The notes beneath the pieces were generated by a model that was not told the DNA's origin, searched no databases, and saw nothing but the letters and a program-made list of their open reading frames with translations. Below are positions 25,200-37,540 of a stretch of DNA of 64,000 bases, piece by piece (the stretch's first letter is position 1; each line of letters starts with the position of its first letter). The position numbers and the translations under genes were made by a program. Source of the DNA: Erythroxylum novogranatense (Eukaryota; Streptophyta; Magnoliopsida; Malpighiales; Erythroxylaceae); NCBI GenBank assembly GCA_029891385.1, contig CM057233.1:11039460-11103459 (forward strand), given 5' to 3'.

Positions 25200-25213
25200 A
25201 TTCCCCCACACTT
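25200..25213 (-). other. Polypurine tract of internal region a
   Basis: On the minus strand AAGTGTGGGGGAAT abuts the LTR start TGATTGAAC. Confidence 0.75.
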
Positions 25214-26565
25214 AGACCTTTGTACTCCTGGACAAAGTTTACCAGAGTCAAAAAGAATACAAGAGGAAAAGAAAATAGCACCCATACTCAAAACAATAAA
25301 ATGAACTTGACTCGAGTTACTTTCTAATTCAACCACAAAGAAATAAGAAGAAAGCTAACAGAATAAACACTAAAAGAATTCAAGCACAAGAGATTGAACA
25401 AAGAGAAACTCTCAAGATATAGTGTTTACGCCATTTCACTTGTGTCTAAGGTATTTTCTCTCAATCTACTTAAGTCACCTCCTACCATAAAGCTCAGGTC
25501 AATTCTATTTTTCCACCACAAAACTATCATTTCAAGATCAAGAGGACTTTGAGGGTTGTAATGTATGGAAGGCTAAATGAATGGATGAAGTATAAGAAAG
25601 AAAATATGAGCATATGCACTAAATGTGAACCGATGTCATCAAGAGAATTAAACTAACAATTGCATTCTAATGCAAGATTTTTTTTTGCCATCTCATTTTG
25701 AGATGCTAATCCATTTTTGGGATACAACACATTATTATCCATTTTCGGGATACACAAGACTAACATTTTTCATTTTCAACACTTTTTTTAGAACTAATAA
25801 CAAAACATAGACTATCGCTAATAACTAAACACGTATCATCGACATCATCTAAGAATATAAATGCAAATGCTCATAACAAGAAAGCTCAAAGGGGCTAGCA
25901 ATGGATGAATATGTAAGGGACAGTGTTTAGGCAAATGGGTTTAAGAAGGAACGCCTCTATCATATCAGCAAAAATTCAGTTCATTAAGCTTGAAGTAAGA
26001 ATTAAAACAAGTTCTGGAGAAGAATGAAATAAGAAGATGCACACAAAGATAGAAAAAAATGTTTGGCTCAAATATCCTTCCACAAGGGTATGATCTCTAT
26101 GAACAATCTCAAGTCTTAAAAACTTAAAATGCCACTTTATTAGCATGCTTCCATCCACTTTGTATTGAAAACATTGAAAGTAAGGTTTTGTCAAGTCAAA
26201 TTATCATGAAAAGGATGGAAGATGTTTTCAATAACTCAAGCATCGTTTGAAACCAAGAAAGACTTTGAAAACAAAAGCCACAAAAGTCCAAAGGCAAAAC
26301 AAATTTGAATTGAGTGAAAAAAATTGCACGTAATCATTCATGCACAGTATGGAAGTCGCGACATAACATGGAACACGCCACGACGATACGAAATCTGAAG
26401 ACGATCGCACGACGTGTGATCACTGTCATGCGAAGAAATGCGAATGATAGCGAATGTAACCAACCCAAGTTAGCAAAGTAACGCACAAATCAGCCAACAA
26501 TTCATATGTCCTCAATGAAACACAATAGCAATAGTCATGCAATGTCAAAAAATAATAGGAAATAA

Positions 26566-26580
26566 CTCCCCACACTTAAT
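26566..26580 (-). other. Internal polypurine-like motif of the Athila-like element
   Basis: On the minus strand ATTAAGTGTGGGGAG repeats the AAGTGTGGGGA core of the true polypurine tract, about 1.37 kb upstream of it. It follows GAGGACAATGTG, a context commonly found just after the gypsy integrase gene. The same motif is at 30,527-30,541 in region b. Confidence 0.65.
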
Positions 26581-27129
26581 CAACACATTGTCCTCAATGT
26601 TAAGCAAGAAGAAATAGAGCACAAGGGCAATTCAATACAATGTAAGGAAGGCAGGAGGCGTAACTCAAAGGACTTTATTGAATTGAAAAGATACTAATTA
26701 AACTAAAAGCTAAGCTATTTTCATCGAGGTTGCTCCTCCCCGACACTTACTTAACAAACTAATGCACCAATATAAGTCACAAGCAATCATAAGGCATAAG
26801 TGAGTAAACAAGTGAAGGAAAGAAATAACCTGGGAGTTATGGAGGTCTTGGATTTGCCCGGTTAACCTTCGACAATGGCCATGGTGTGGCTAAATAACTT
26901 CATCCAGTCCCACGCCCATGTCGGCCTCCACTAAGCCGATTCACCGAAATGTTGGTCACAGTAAAATAAGAGTTAGCCTCGGTGAACTTCCATAAAAGGT
27001 GTAATCTGCAAAATACTAACTAACGATGCAAATGCAACTAAACTATTTAGAATGTAACCTAAAAGAAAAGACACCTAACTTCACGTAGCAACAAATGACA
27101 AAAGCAAACTTAAAGAACCACTTGGTTCC

Positions 27130-27147
27130 CCAAGAATTGGCGCCAAT
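27130..27147 (-). other. Primer-binding site of internal region a
   Basis: On the minus strand TGGCGCCAATTCTTGGGG follows the LTR end CCGATCA after three bases. It is a TGGCGCC-type site known from plant gypsy elements. Region b has a slightly changed version (AGCGCCAGTTCTTGGGG, about 31,087-31,104). Confidence 0.7.
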
Positions 27148-27150
27148 TTG

Positions 27151-29159
27151 ATCGGCGGCTCGTCGTTCAATTTAAGAATCGATCCTTGGAAACCGGTCAA
27201 ATAAAATAATTTATACCAAGGATTGTAGCATAGGATGCAACCTTGGGTCGTCTCTCAAAGGAACCTAATGAAATGGACCTAAGCTAGCCTATATGTCATT
27301 CAATGCAAGTGAAATTAGCAAGGAAAAGGGGTTTTGATTTTAAAACATTAATAAACTAAAATGTATGCAAAAAGTATTTTGGGTTTTGGAAATAGAAAAT
27401 AAAAGAGTAAAACAAAAGATAGAATCCTCTTGAAAATGAATTTTGACTATCACAGCTCAAAACTAAGTGTGAATAGTAAACCTTAAAGGGCTATCTCTAA
27501 GTTCGTGGTTTCGATTAATGGAACTCGTCACCATGACTCCATCTCTCTAGACCCCATTGAGTGCTCTTGAGCCTCGTAACATTAGAGGACTCTTTAAGTC
27601 CGAGATCTTGATCAATGAACTCCATTGCTCGAGATCCCGTTAATGCATCTTAGTCGGACAGATTAGAAATCACTAAGTTTGAATGGAAAACCTTAAAGGA
27701 CTCACTTTAAGTCCAGGTCTTGATTAATGGACTCGTCACTCTCGACTCCATTAATCAAAAACACCTAAAACCTTAAAGGAGCTCGAAGTCCAAGGTTTTA
27801 ATCAATGAACCCATTGCTTAAAACCTTGTTAAAACATCTTAGTGTGGCGCTGACTAGAAATCACTAAGTTTCCAAAGCTCAACCTTAACAACTCGTTAAG
27901 TCCAATGAATTAATTAGTCAACTCAATTAATTAAAACTTGTTAAAACCTTAGTGTATGCAATGGACATGTTAATGCAAGTGGTCAAATGCAATCTAGCAT
28001 CAACTCAATATCTAACACAACTAGGCGTATAAAAGAGAATTAACAAAATCACAAGTGAACATATATGAGACTTCATATATTTAAGCACGAAGTTCTACAT
28101 AAACAAATCCATAACATATTACATCGTTCACCGCTTAATTAAACTATAATCAAGAAAATCTAACTACAAAGCAATAAACCCCAACTCTACTGCTCACAAC
28201 AATGTAGTTAAAAACGTGACAATGTAAACTAGTAATCCAAACAACACAACAAACGCCCAAACATTTAATTGAGCTTTAATCAATAGTATCACTACAATCT
28301 ATAAACCCTCGACCAAGGCATATTCATAAATCATAGCAAACTATAGATTGCTACTCCCTTTAGTGCTCGGTGAACTCCAACCATCATCGCATCGTCAAGA
28401 GGAGAAGAATGCCTAACCACACATCACAATGGGAACACCGCAACTCATGGGCGAACCATAGCTGCTCACGGCGGAAGACACCGCGAAAACAACCAAAAGA
28501 AAACAACTAAAATGACTTCCTGTGGAACCCCGGCGGAACCCCAGGCGGCGACGACCACCGCTCCTCTCTTTTCTCTACGCCGTCCTCTCTCCTCTCTCTC
28601 TCGTCGGTCTCTCTCTGTGTTTTTCTCTGTATAAGTCGAAGCCCCTCCGATAACCTAATTCGCAATATTTAAAGGATGGGTCGGGTGGGTCGCATAAATG
28701 AGACAAAATTTCTATTTTTGGGTCGGTTACCCGACATTCGCCGCGCGAATAGTCAGAGTTCGCCATGACGAATGAATTTGGTCACTCGTCATGCGAATAA
28801 ATTAAATACCATTAATTCGCTGCGGCAAATGGAGGGTCCGGTTCGCCTCAATGCCTAGAATTGTTCGTCATGACGAGCCGTTCTTCCGATGCAGAGTGAT
28901 TCGCCATGCATCATTGACTTTCTCATCCTTTTGACCCTTTTTCTCCCGCAATATAAAATAACAATTTGTAGCATCAATTGTCCTTAGAAAATTATAATGC
29001 AATCAATGTCAATTTGCACAATTTTACTAACAAATTGCATAAAGCATAAACTCACCGCAAGAGGACTAATTTAAGCACAAAATCATGAATCAAGAGTCAA
29101 AAGTACATTAAAAGCCATAAAAGTGTAGCCAATTTATATGATAAACTTAAGTTCAATCA
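27151..29159 (-). repeat. LTR-b of the Athila-like element (complete, central)
   Basis: 2,009 bp, plus-strand TGATCGGCGGCTCG to GTTCAATCA, shared with LTR-a and LTR-c. It contains the uninterrupted site where LARD-2 inserted in LTR-a. No gene seen; the small frames recur among copies only as broken versions. Confidence 0.92.
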
Positions 29160-31107
29160 ATTCCCCACACTTAGACCTTTGTACTCGGACAAAGTTTACC
29201 AGAGTCAAAAGAATACAAGAGGAAAAGAAAATAGCACCCATACTCAAAACAATAAAATGAACTTGACTCGAAAGTTACTTTCTCGTAATTCAACCACAAA
29301 GAAATAAGAAGAAAGCTAACAGAATAAACACTAAAAGAATTCAAGCACAAGAGATTGAACAAAAGAGAAACTCTCAAGATATAGTGTTTACGCCACTCAC
29401 TTCAGGTCTAAGGTATTTTCTCTCAATCTACTTAAGTCACCTCCTACCATAAAGCTCAGGTCAATTCTATTTTCCACCACAAAACTATCATTTGAAGATC
29501 AAGAGGACTTTGAGGGTTGTAATGTATGGAAGGCTAAATGAATGGATGAAGTATAAGAAAGAAAATATGAGCATATGCACTAAATGTGAACCGATGTCAT
29601 CAGAGAATTCAAACTAACAATTGCATTCGAATGCAAGATTTTTTTTTGCCATCTCATTTGAGATGCTAATCCATTTTGGGATACAACACATTATTATCCA
29701 TTTTCGGATACACAAGACTAACATTTTTCATTTTTCAACACTTTTTTTAGAACTAATAACAAAACATAGACTATCGCTAATAACTAAACACGCATCATCG
29801 ACATCATCTAAGAATATAAATGCAAATGCTCATAACAAGAAAGCTCAAAGGGCTAGCAATGGATGAATATGTAAGGACGGTGTTTAGGCAAATGGGTTTA
29901 AGAAGGAACGCCTATCATATCAGCAAAAATTCAGTTCATTAAGCTTGAAGTAAGAATTAAAACAAGTTCGAGAAGAATGAAATAAGAAGATGCACACAAA
30001 GATAGAAGAAAATGTTTGGCTCAAATATCCTTCCACAAGTGGTATGATCTCTATGAACAATCTCAAGTCTTAAAACTTAAAATGCCACTTTATTAGCATG
30101 CTTCCATCCACTTTGTATTGAAAACATTGAAAGTAAGGTTTTGTCAAGTCAAATTATCATGAAAAGGATGGAAGATGTTTTCAATAACTCAAGCATCGCT
30201 TTGAAACCAAGAAAGACTTTGAAAACAAAAGCCACAAAAGTCCAAAGGCAAAACAAATTTGAATTGAGTGAAAAAAATTAAGCACGTAATCATTCATGCA
30301 TTGGTATGGAAGTCGCGACATAACATGGAACACGCCATGACGATACGAAATCTGAAGACAGCACGCACGACGTGTGATCACTCGTCATGCGAAGAAATGC
30401 GAATGATAGCAGAATGTAAACCAACCCAAGTTAGCAATGTAACGCACAAATCAGCCAACAATTCATATGTCCTCAATGAAACACAATAGCAATAGTCATG
30501 CAATGTCAAAAAATAATAGGAAATAACTCCCCACACTTAATCAACACATTGTCCTCAATGTTAAGCAAGAAGAAATAGAGCACAAGGGCAATTCAATACA
30601 ATGTAAGGAAGGCGGAGGCGTAACTCAAAGGGACTTTATTGAATTGAAAAGATACTAATTAAACTAAAAGCTAAGCTATTTTCATCGAGGTTGCTCCTCC
30701 CGACACTTACTTAACAAACTAATGCACCAATATAAGTCACAAGCAATCATAAGGCATAAGTGAGTAAACAAGTGAAGGAAAGAAATAATCTGGGAGTTAT
30801 GGAGGTCTTGGATTTGCCTGTTAACCTTCGACAATGGCCATGGTGTGGCGAAATAACTTCATCCAGTCCCACGCCCATGTCGGCCTTCACTAAGCCGATT
30901 CACCGAAATGTTGGTCACGTAAAAATAAGAGTTAGCCTCGGTGAACTTCCATAAAAGGTGTAATCTGCAAAATACTAACTAACGATGCAAATGCAACTAA
31001 ACTATTTAGAATGTAACCTAAAAGAAAAGACACCTAACTTCACGTAGCAACAAATGACAAAAGCAAACTTAAAGAACCACTTCGTTCCCCAAGAACTGGC
31101 GCTAATT
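29160..31107 (-). mobile_element. Internal region b of the Athila-like element, non-coding
   Basis: A near copy of 25,200-27,150 with scattered point changes. It has primer-site and polypurine signals at the same places and no coding frame. The 68- to 81-residue frames in this stretch are not maintained in region a. Confidence 0.82.
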
Positions 31108-33104
31108 TGATCGGTGGCTCGTCGCTCAATTTAAGAATCGATCCTTGGAAACCGGTCAAATAAAATAATTTATACCAAGGATTGTAGCATAGGATGCAAC
31201 CTTGGGTTGTCTCTCAAAGGAACCTAATGAAATGGACCTAAGCTAGCCTATATGTCATTCAATGCAAGTGAAATTAGCAAGGAAAAAGGGGGTTTTGATT
31301 TTAAAACATTAATAAACTAAAATGTATGCAAAAAGTATTTTGGGTTTTGGAAATAGAAAATAAAAGAGTAAAACAAAAGATAGAATCCTCTTGAAAATGA
31401 ATTTTGACTATCACAGTTCAAAACTAAGTGTGAATAGTAAACCTTAAAGGGCTATCTCTAAGTTCGTGGTTTCGATTAATGGAACTCGCCACTCGCGACT
31501 CCATCTCTCTAGACCCCATTGAGTGCTCTTGAGCCTCGTAACATTAGAGGACTCTTTAAGTCCGAGATCTTGATCAATGAACTCCATTGCTCGAGATCCC
31601 GTTATGCATCTTAGTCGGACAGATTAGAAATCACTAAGTTTGAATGGAAAACCTTAAAGGACTCACTTTAAGTCCGTGGTCTTGATTAATGGACTCTGTC
31701 ACTCTCGACTCCATTAATCAAAAACACCTAAAACCTTAAAGGAGCTCGAAGTCCAAGGTTTTAATCAATGAACTCCATTGCTTAAAACCTTGTTAAAACA
31801 TCTTAGTGTGGGCGTGGACTAGAAATCACTAAGTTTTCAAAGCTCAACCTTAACAACTCGTTAAGTCCAATGAATTAATTAGTCAACTCAATTAATTAAA
31901 ACTTGTTAAAAACCTTAGTGTATGCAATGGACATGTTAATGCAAGTGGTCAAATGCAATCTAGCATCAACTCAATATCTAACACAACTAGGCGATAAAAG
32001 AGAATTAACAAAATCACAAGTGAACATATATGAGACTTCATATATTTAAGCACTAAGTTCTACATAAACAAATCCATAACATATTACACTGCTCACCGCT
32101 TAATTAAACTATAATCAAGAAAATCTAACTACAAAGCAATAAACCCCAACTCTACTGCTCACAACAATGTAGTTAAAAACGTGACAATGTAAACTAGTAA
32201 TCCAAACAACACAACAAACGCCCAAACATTTAATTGAGCTTTAATCAATAGTATCACTACAATCTATAAACCCTCGACCAAAGCATATTCATAAATCATA
32301 GCAAACTATAGATTGCTACTCCCTTTAGTGCTCGGTGAACTCCAACCATCAATGCATCGTCAAGAGGAGAAGAATGCCTAACCACACATCACAATCGGGA
32401 ACACCGCAACTCATGGCGTAACCATACTGCTCACGGCGGAAGACACCGCGAAAATAACCAAAAGAAAACAACTAAAATGACTTGGCGACGACCACCGCTC
32501 CTCTCTTTTCTCTCTACTCGTCCCTCTCTCTCTCTTCTCTCGTCGGTCTCTCTCATGTTTTTCTCTCGTATAAGTCGAAGCCCCTCCGATAACCTAATTC
32601 GCAATATTTAAAGGATGGGTCGTGGGCCGGGTCGCATAAAGATGAGACAAAATTTCTATTTTGGGTCGGTTACCCGACATTCGCCATGCGAATAGTCATG
32701 AGTTCGCTGCGATTTAATGAATTTGGTCACTCGTCATGGCTAATAAATTAAATACCATTAATTCGCCGCGGCGAATGGAGGGTCCGTTAGTTCAGCCGTC
32801 TAGAATTGTTCGTCATGACGAGCGTTCTTCGATCGCGGAGTGATTCGCCATGCATCATTGACTTTCTCATCCTTTTGACCCTTTTTCTCCCGCAATATAA
32901 AATAACAATTTGCAGTATCAATTGTCCTTAGAAAAATTATAATGCAATCAATGTCAATTTGCACAATTTTACTAACAAATTGCATAAAGCATAAGCTCAC
33001 CGCAAGGGACTAATTTAAGCACAAAATCATGAATCAAGAGTCAAAAAGTACATTAAAAGCCATAAAAGTGTAGCCAATTTATATGATAAACTTGAGTTCA
33101 ATCA
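31108..33104 (-). repeat. LTR-c of the Athila-like element (5' LTR on the minus strand)
   Basis: 1,997 bp matching LTR-b, ending TTGAGTTCAATCA directly before TCATG (33,105-33,109). It lacks about 20 bp (AACCCCGGCGGAACCCCAGG-type) present near 28,527-28,550 in LTR-b. Confidence 0.92.
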
Positions 33105-33109
33105 TCATG

Positions 33110-34948
33110 ATAGGAAGGTATTTGTGTCGACAAATGCAAACTTCTTAGAGGAAGAGTTTGTGAGAAATCACAAAGGAAGATGTGAAGTAATACTAAAGGA
33201 GTTAGCAATTTCATCCAAACCAAGAGTTATTTTGGATATGACAGAACAAGATGTCGAAATGGATTCAAGAGTTGAATCAGAACTGCAACCTGAACATCAA
33301 GATGTGCCTAGACGTAGTGGGAGGGTTGTGAGACAACCAGATAGGTATCTGGGTTTAGGAGAAGGCTTAATTGCCATCTCGCACCAAGAAGAAACAGATC
33401 CCGCTACGTATACACGTGCTATTAATGATGTTGATGCGGGAAAATGGCTCAAGGCAATGGAATCGAAATAGATTCTATGTATACTAATGAAGTGCAGGTC
33501 TTTGTAGATCTACCACCGTGTCTAAAACCATAGGGTGTAAATGGATCTACAAAAGGAAAAGGGATCGGATGGAAAGGTAGAGACCTTTAAAGCTAGATTG
33601 GTAGCTAAAGGCTATACTCAAAAGGAGGGTATAGACTACGAGGAGACTTTTCTCCGGTTGCCATGCTTAAGTCCATCAGATTCTTTTGGCCATAGCGACC
33701 TATTTCGATTATGAAATATGGCAAATGGATGTCAAGACCGCATTTTGAATGGAGATCTTGAGGAGACCATTTATATGGCCCAAGCGAAGGATTCATTGAG
33801 CTAGGTAATGAGCATAAGGTTTGTAAGTTGTAAAGGTCCATTTATGGACTTAGCAAGCATCTAGGTCTTGGAACATTAGGTTTGATAAGGCTATCAAAAC
33901 CTATGGGTTCATACAAAACCTAGATGAGCCTTGTGTTTACAAAAGAATACAAGAAGGTAAGGTTACTTTCCTAATCACGTATGTTGATGACATTCTACTC
34001 ATTAGGAATGATGTGGGAATGTTATCTGCAGTTAAGGATGGCTGAATGAGCGATTTTCAATGAAGGATTTGGGAGAGGCTACCTATGTTCTAGGGATCAA
34101 ACTTATAAGGGATCGTAAGAACAAGAAGATAGTTTTGTCTCAACTAACCTACATTGAGAATATGATCAATAAGTTCTCCATGCAAGATTCCAAGAGGGTT
34201 TCACCCTACTAGACATGGAATCAAACTTTCAAAGGAACAAGCACCTAAAACCCAAGAGGAGGTTGAACGATGCGTAACATTCCATATGCTTGGCAGTTGG
34301 TAGTTTGATGTATGCAATCTTCACAGCACTAGACCGATATACATTACGCATGGGACCGGTAGCGATTTCACCAATCCAGAATGGAACATTGAATTGCGGT
34401 TTAGTGTATACTTAAGTATCTTCGTAGGACAAAGAACTTAATGCTTGTTTACTCTAAGTAATCTTATTCCGACAGGATATACGGATTCTGATTTCTAATC
34501 AGATGTTGATTCAAGGAAATCAACTTCTGGTTTTATATTTACTTTAGGAGGTGGAGCCATAGTTTAGAGGAGTATCAAGCAATCTTGTATTGCTAATTCG
34601 ACTATGGAGGTCGAGTATGTTGTCGCTTGTGAAGCAAAGAAAGGAAGCCTGCTCGGAAGTTCCTAAATGATTTGGAGGTAGTTCAGAGGCGAAAAAGCCA
34701 TTACACTTTATTTTGATAATAGTGGGGCAGTGGCTAATTCTAAAGAACCTCGGAACCACAAAGCTGCCAAACACATTAAGCTAAAGTATCATCTCATAAG
34801 GGAGATAATACAACGTGGAGAAGTGGATGTGGTAAAGATTCCTACAGAGTAAAACCTTGCTGATCTGTTCACAAAGACATTGACTCAAAAGAGCTTTGAG
34901 GGTCACCTAGAAGGGATGGGAATGAAGGATATGTCAAACTTGCTTTAG
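33110..34948 (+). pseudogene. copia-1 reverse transcriptase and RNase H relic (3' part of pol)
   Basis: Begins at the region after integrase (VFVSTNANFLEEEF), with one open stretch of 115 codons (33,124-33,471) that includes PRRSGRVVRQPDRYLGLGE and KWLKAME, the typical link into copia reverse transcriptase. Further on, TYVDDILLI (catalytic DD pair) is readable near 33,978-34,005, and RNase H motifs TDSDF, STMEVEYVVAC, YFDNSGAVANS and LADLFTK lie between 34,480 and 34,880. Frames change several times, so it is non-functional. It is the continuation of the relic at 10,080-11,281. Confidence 0.85.
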
Positions 34949-34962
34949 GGCAAGTGAGAGAT
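34948..34962 (+). other. copia-1 polypurine tract
   Basis: GGGCAAGTGAGAGAT precedes the 3' LTR start TGTTGG. Confidence 0.7.
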
Positions 34963-37066
34963 TGTTGGAGTTATGTAAATATAGTGCCTCGAAAGCAAGT
35001 GTATTTACATGTAACTTTATCTTCTTCGCCATGCTTTGTAATGAAAATATTTATTATTAATAAAACAAAAGAGTTTGGTTTTATCTGTATGAGCATTATA
35101 TATCTGGTCATAAGGTACCAAGATTCATTTGTAAGTAATATACATATACATAGAGATGTATGGGAAACATGTATATTATTAGAATCAATTAATTGATTCA
35201 CAGTTGAATGATCAAGTTGGTCGTTTGATTATGGTTTAGATCAGTAGTGTTGCGATTTATCTCCATATAAGTAAAGGAGTTTACTTAAAGGGAATGATGA
35301 GTTTCATATCATGGTAGTAGTAGACTATCGATAATGACACTATTAAATGAATCGGAATCAAGTATGTTTTCAAGAATAAAGTGGGTCGTTACTTTAATCT
35401 TAAAACATACAACTTAAGCATTCGCTTATTATGAACCACAATCTTGATGAGTGGTGAACTCATATGTGTTTCATTATAATTCTTGATATGATCGGAATGG
35501 ATTTTTACAGGTATTAATCCGAGGTTCGCATGTTGGAATTATTAATTGAAACATGTATCGAGGAACATTCACTCAAATAAAGAGTTTATAGTGTTATCAT
35601 CTCTTCTAGATGTTTTAAGGAGATTTGGTGATTAAGCTGGTGCGAGAGTTTGATGGACTAGCTACCCATCAAGTCTTAACACTAAGATGAGATCTTATGT
35701 GTTAATCACCATATAAAGTAAAATGAGAGATCTAGAAGGAAAACCCAACATAAGGGCAAAACGGTAATTTTACTCTTTATTGTGCGGATGGCTATAATAA
35801 AGTTCTAAATAGGGTTTGCAATTGGACATATTCTCATAATATTTAATAATTCAAGAGTTCAACTAATTGTCTTTAGTGGAATGACATTTAGTTAATAAGC
35901 TAGAATTAATTCCAATGAGATTGAATTATTTACGGCTTATTGGAGCTTGAACTATCAAAGTCCAATAAGATTCCCCACTTGGCTTTAAGGAAGGTTATCA
36001 AGCTAAGTAAGAAGTAGTTTGGAGGCTTTAGAAGTCCATAATTGAATGATGGGCTTATACTAATTAATGGTTAATTGGAAGCCCATATGTTCATTTAGAA
36101 ATGGGCTTGTTTTGGTTTAATGTAATTGATTAGATTAATTATATTAAAATAATTTTTTTTAAAATGGAGAAGAAGCAATTTCGAAATTGTGTTAGGTTAG
36201 ATGTGTAACCACACATTTGACATTAAAATACTAAATAAAGATGGTCTTTATTATGGTTCATCATTATTAAATGGAGTTATGAACTTACCATTAAATGGTT
36301 TAATGGTTGGCTTTTAATGTTGGCATGTAACCTATTTGCATTCATTAGATTAAAGATGAAAGATGTGCATTAGATGGACCATCTTCCTTCTTTCTTCTTT
36401 CCAAAACCAAAATGGGTATTCAATTATAGGTTATGGTCTTTTCAAATAGCCATTTTAAAGATAAATGAAGTAAGTCTCATTTCTTGGCTATTTGATGAGT
36501 GATTAATGTAAGAAGTGATGCATTGGATGCCTCTCACTTTTTCCATTCATGCATATTTCGAAATTGAGATGTAAGAAAGGGTTCTTGAATGGTTTTTAGA
36601 CATTCTCTCCTTTCATGCAAGGTAGAACCGAAATTCCTAAGTGAAAGAATTGAAAGAGTTTCAATTTTGGTTCTTCTTCTTCTAAGAAAATCTCCTCCAA
36701 ATATTTCTTCTCCTTTCCCACCAAAGGATTTTGTTAACCTAGTTGTCCTTGAAGAATAAGTGGTAAATCTAATTGTTTGAGGATACTACAACAAGGAAGA
36801 AGATAGATTGCTAAAGGAAAAGACTCAAAGGCAAAGGATTTGGATATAAGAAGGAGAGGATAGCGCAATGAGGATTTAAAGTCAGAATGTGAAGGAGTCG
36901 GTAATTCCTTTTATCTTGTTCTTGGTTTTATTATCCTTATACCATATCATGTATGGATTAGCATGTTGATTTGGATATATTGCTTCCGCTGCAAGATGAT
37001 TTCTTAAAAAGTTTTGAAATCTATCGTTTCTCCATACTAAGCATGCTTTCTATTTCCGATCCAACA
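34963..37066 (+). repeat. copia-1 3' LTR
   Basis: 2,104 bp, TGTTGGAG to CCAACA, paired with 5,660-7,753 and followed by CACAT (37,067-37,071). Confidence 0.93.
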
Positions 37067-37530
37067 CACATTACCCACCTTTTATCCATGCCATGATCTT
37101 GTCCAATGCCTCAATTTGATCTTTACTTCTCTCTCTCTTCCAACTTAAAATTACCTAAGCCATAATCAACCAAATTCAACAATATAACCATCATACTTTT
37201 CAAAATTTATTACATAAAACACAAACCCATATGAATCTCAAGCCATATCAACCAAAAACTCACTAAAAACCCAAAGATCAAAACCATCTGTTACCTCTTA
37301 TCTTCTTCATTTTTTGAAATTCCTTGGCTCAAGATGAAGCTTTCACTTCCTTCCATGCTTTTCCCCATAAACCAAAGAAAAACCTTGCTTGGAACCTCAA
37401 AATCCTGAAACCCTAGCTCAATCTTCCTCCTTCTCCTTCTTCTCCACGATAGCCTCTCTTTTCTCTCTTCTCTCTTTGTTCTTTCTTCTAGAAATTTCAT
37501 GTCTATCTCTTCCTCCACAGATAATCCCTT

Positions 37531-37540
37531 CTATTTATAT
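37531..37540 (-). promoter_or_regulatory. TATA box, minus strand, in the gypsy LTR
   Basis: On the minus strand ATATAAATAG, preceded by GACATGGC, followed within ~30 bp by a GA-rich stretch that could hold the RNA start. Confidence 0.5.

Larger units (their letters stand above)
25200..27150 (-). mobile_element. Internal region a of the Athila-like element, non-coding
   Basis: About 1.95 kb with no gag or pol frame. On the minus strand it begins with the primer site at 27,130-27,147 and has about 540 bp of leader. It then runs into sequence typical of the untranslated part after Athila-like integrase (GAGGACAATGTGTTGATTAAG, 26,572-26,592 on the plus strand) and ends at the polypurine tract. 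It looks as if the whole coding part was removed, leaving leader plus 3' untranslated sequence. Near-identical to internal region b. Confidence 0.82.
11287..33104 (-). mobile_element. Gene-less Athila-like gypsy derivative with three LTRs and two internal regions
   Basis: On the minus strand the order is LTR-c, internal-b, LTR-b, internal-a, LTR-a, with one 5-bp duplication (TCATG) around the whole. Each LTR is about 2.0 kb (TGATTGAAC...CCGATCA), and each internal region about 1.95 kb. Each internal region starts with a TGGCGCC-type primer site and ends in AAGTGTGGGGAAT next to the LTR. The phrase GAGGACAATGTG...AAGTGTGGGGAG also lies inside each internal region. These phrases are typical of the 3' untranslated part of plant Athila/Tat-type gypsy elements, hence the assignment. 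No gag or pol is left. LARD-2 (12,753-24,663) interrupts LTR-a. The repeat period is about 3,956 bp. Confidence 0.85.
5660..37066 (+). mobile_element. Ty1/copia retrotransposon copia-1 with nested insertions
   Basis: Two ~2.1-kb LTRs (5,660-7,753 and 34,963-37,066), both TGTTGG...CCAACA, flank an iMet primer-binding site, a ~1.5-kb leader, decayed gag-protease-integrase (about 9,260-11,281), reverse transcriptase/RNase H (33,110-34,948) and a polypurine tract. The order integrase before reverse transcriptase is diagnostic of copia. A 5-bp target duplication (CACAT) is intact. Coding capacity is lost through many stops and frameshifts and through the 21.8-kb insertion 11,287-33,104. I do not assign a lineage. 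The element was complete at insertion and cannot now make its own proteins. Confidence 0.9.

Noticed and set aside
11287..33104. Satellite DNA or assembly duplication as explanation for the 3,956-bp tandem
   Set aside because: Each unit has LTR ends, primer site and polypurine tract in order, and the whole is flanked by TCATG, so a retroelement explains it. Assembly error cannot be fully excluded without reads.
37291..37518. 75-residue charged ORF (MEEEIDMKFLEERTKREERK...) on the minus strand
   Set aside because: Lies directly after the LTR TATA box in a GA-rich leader; the charge comes from purine repeats. No family resemblance.
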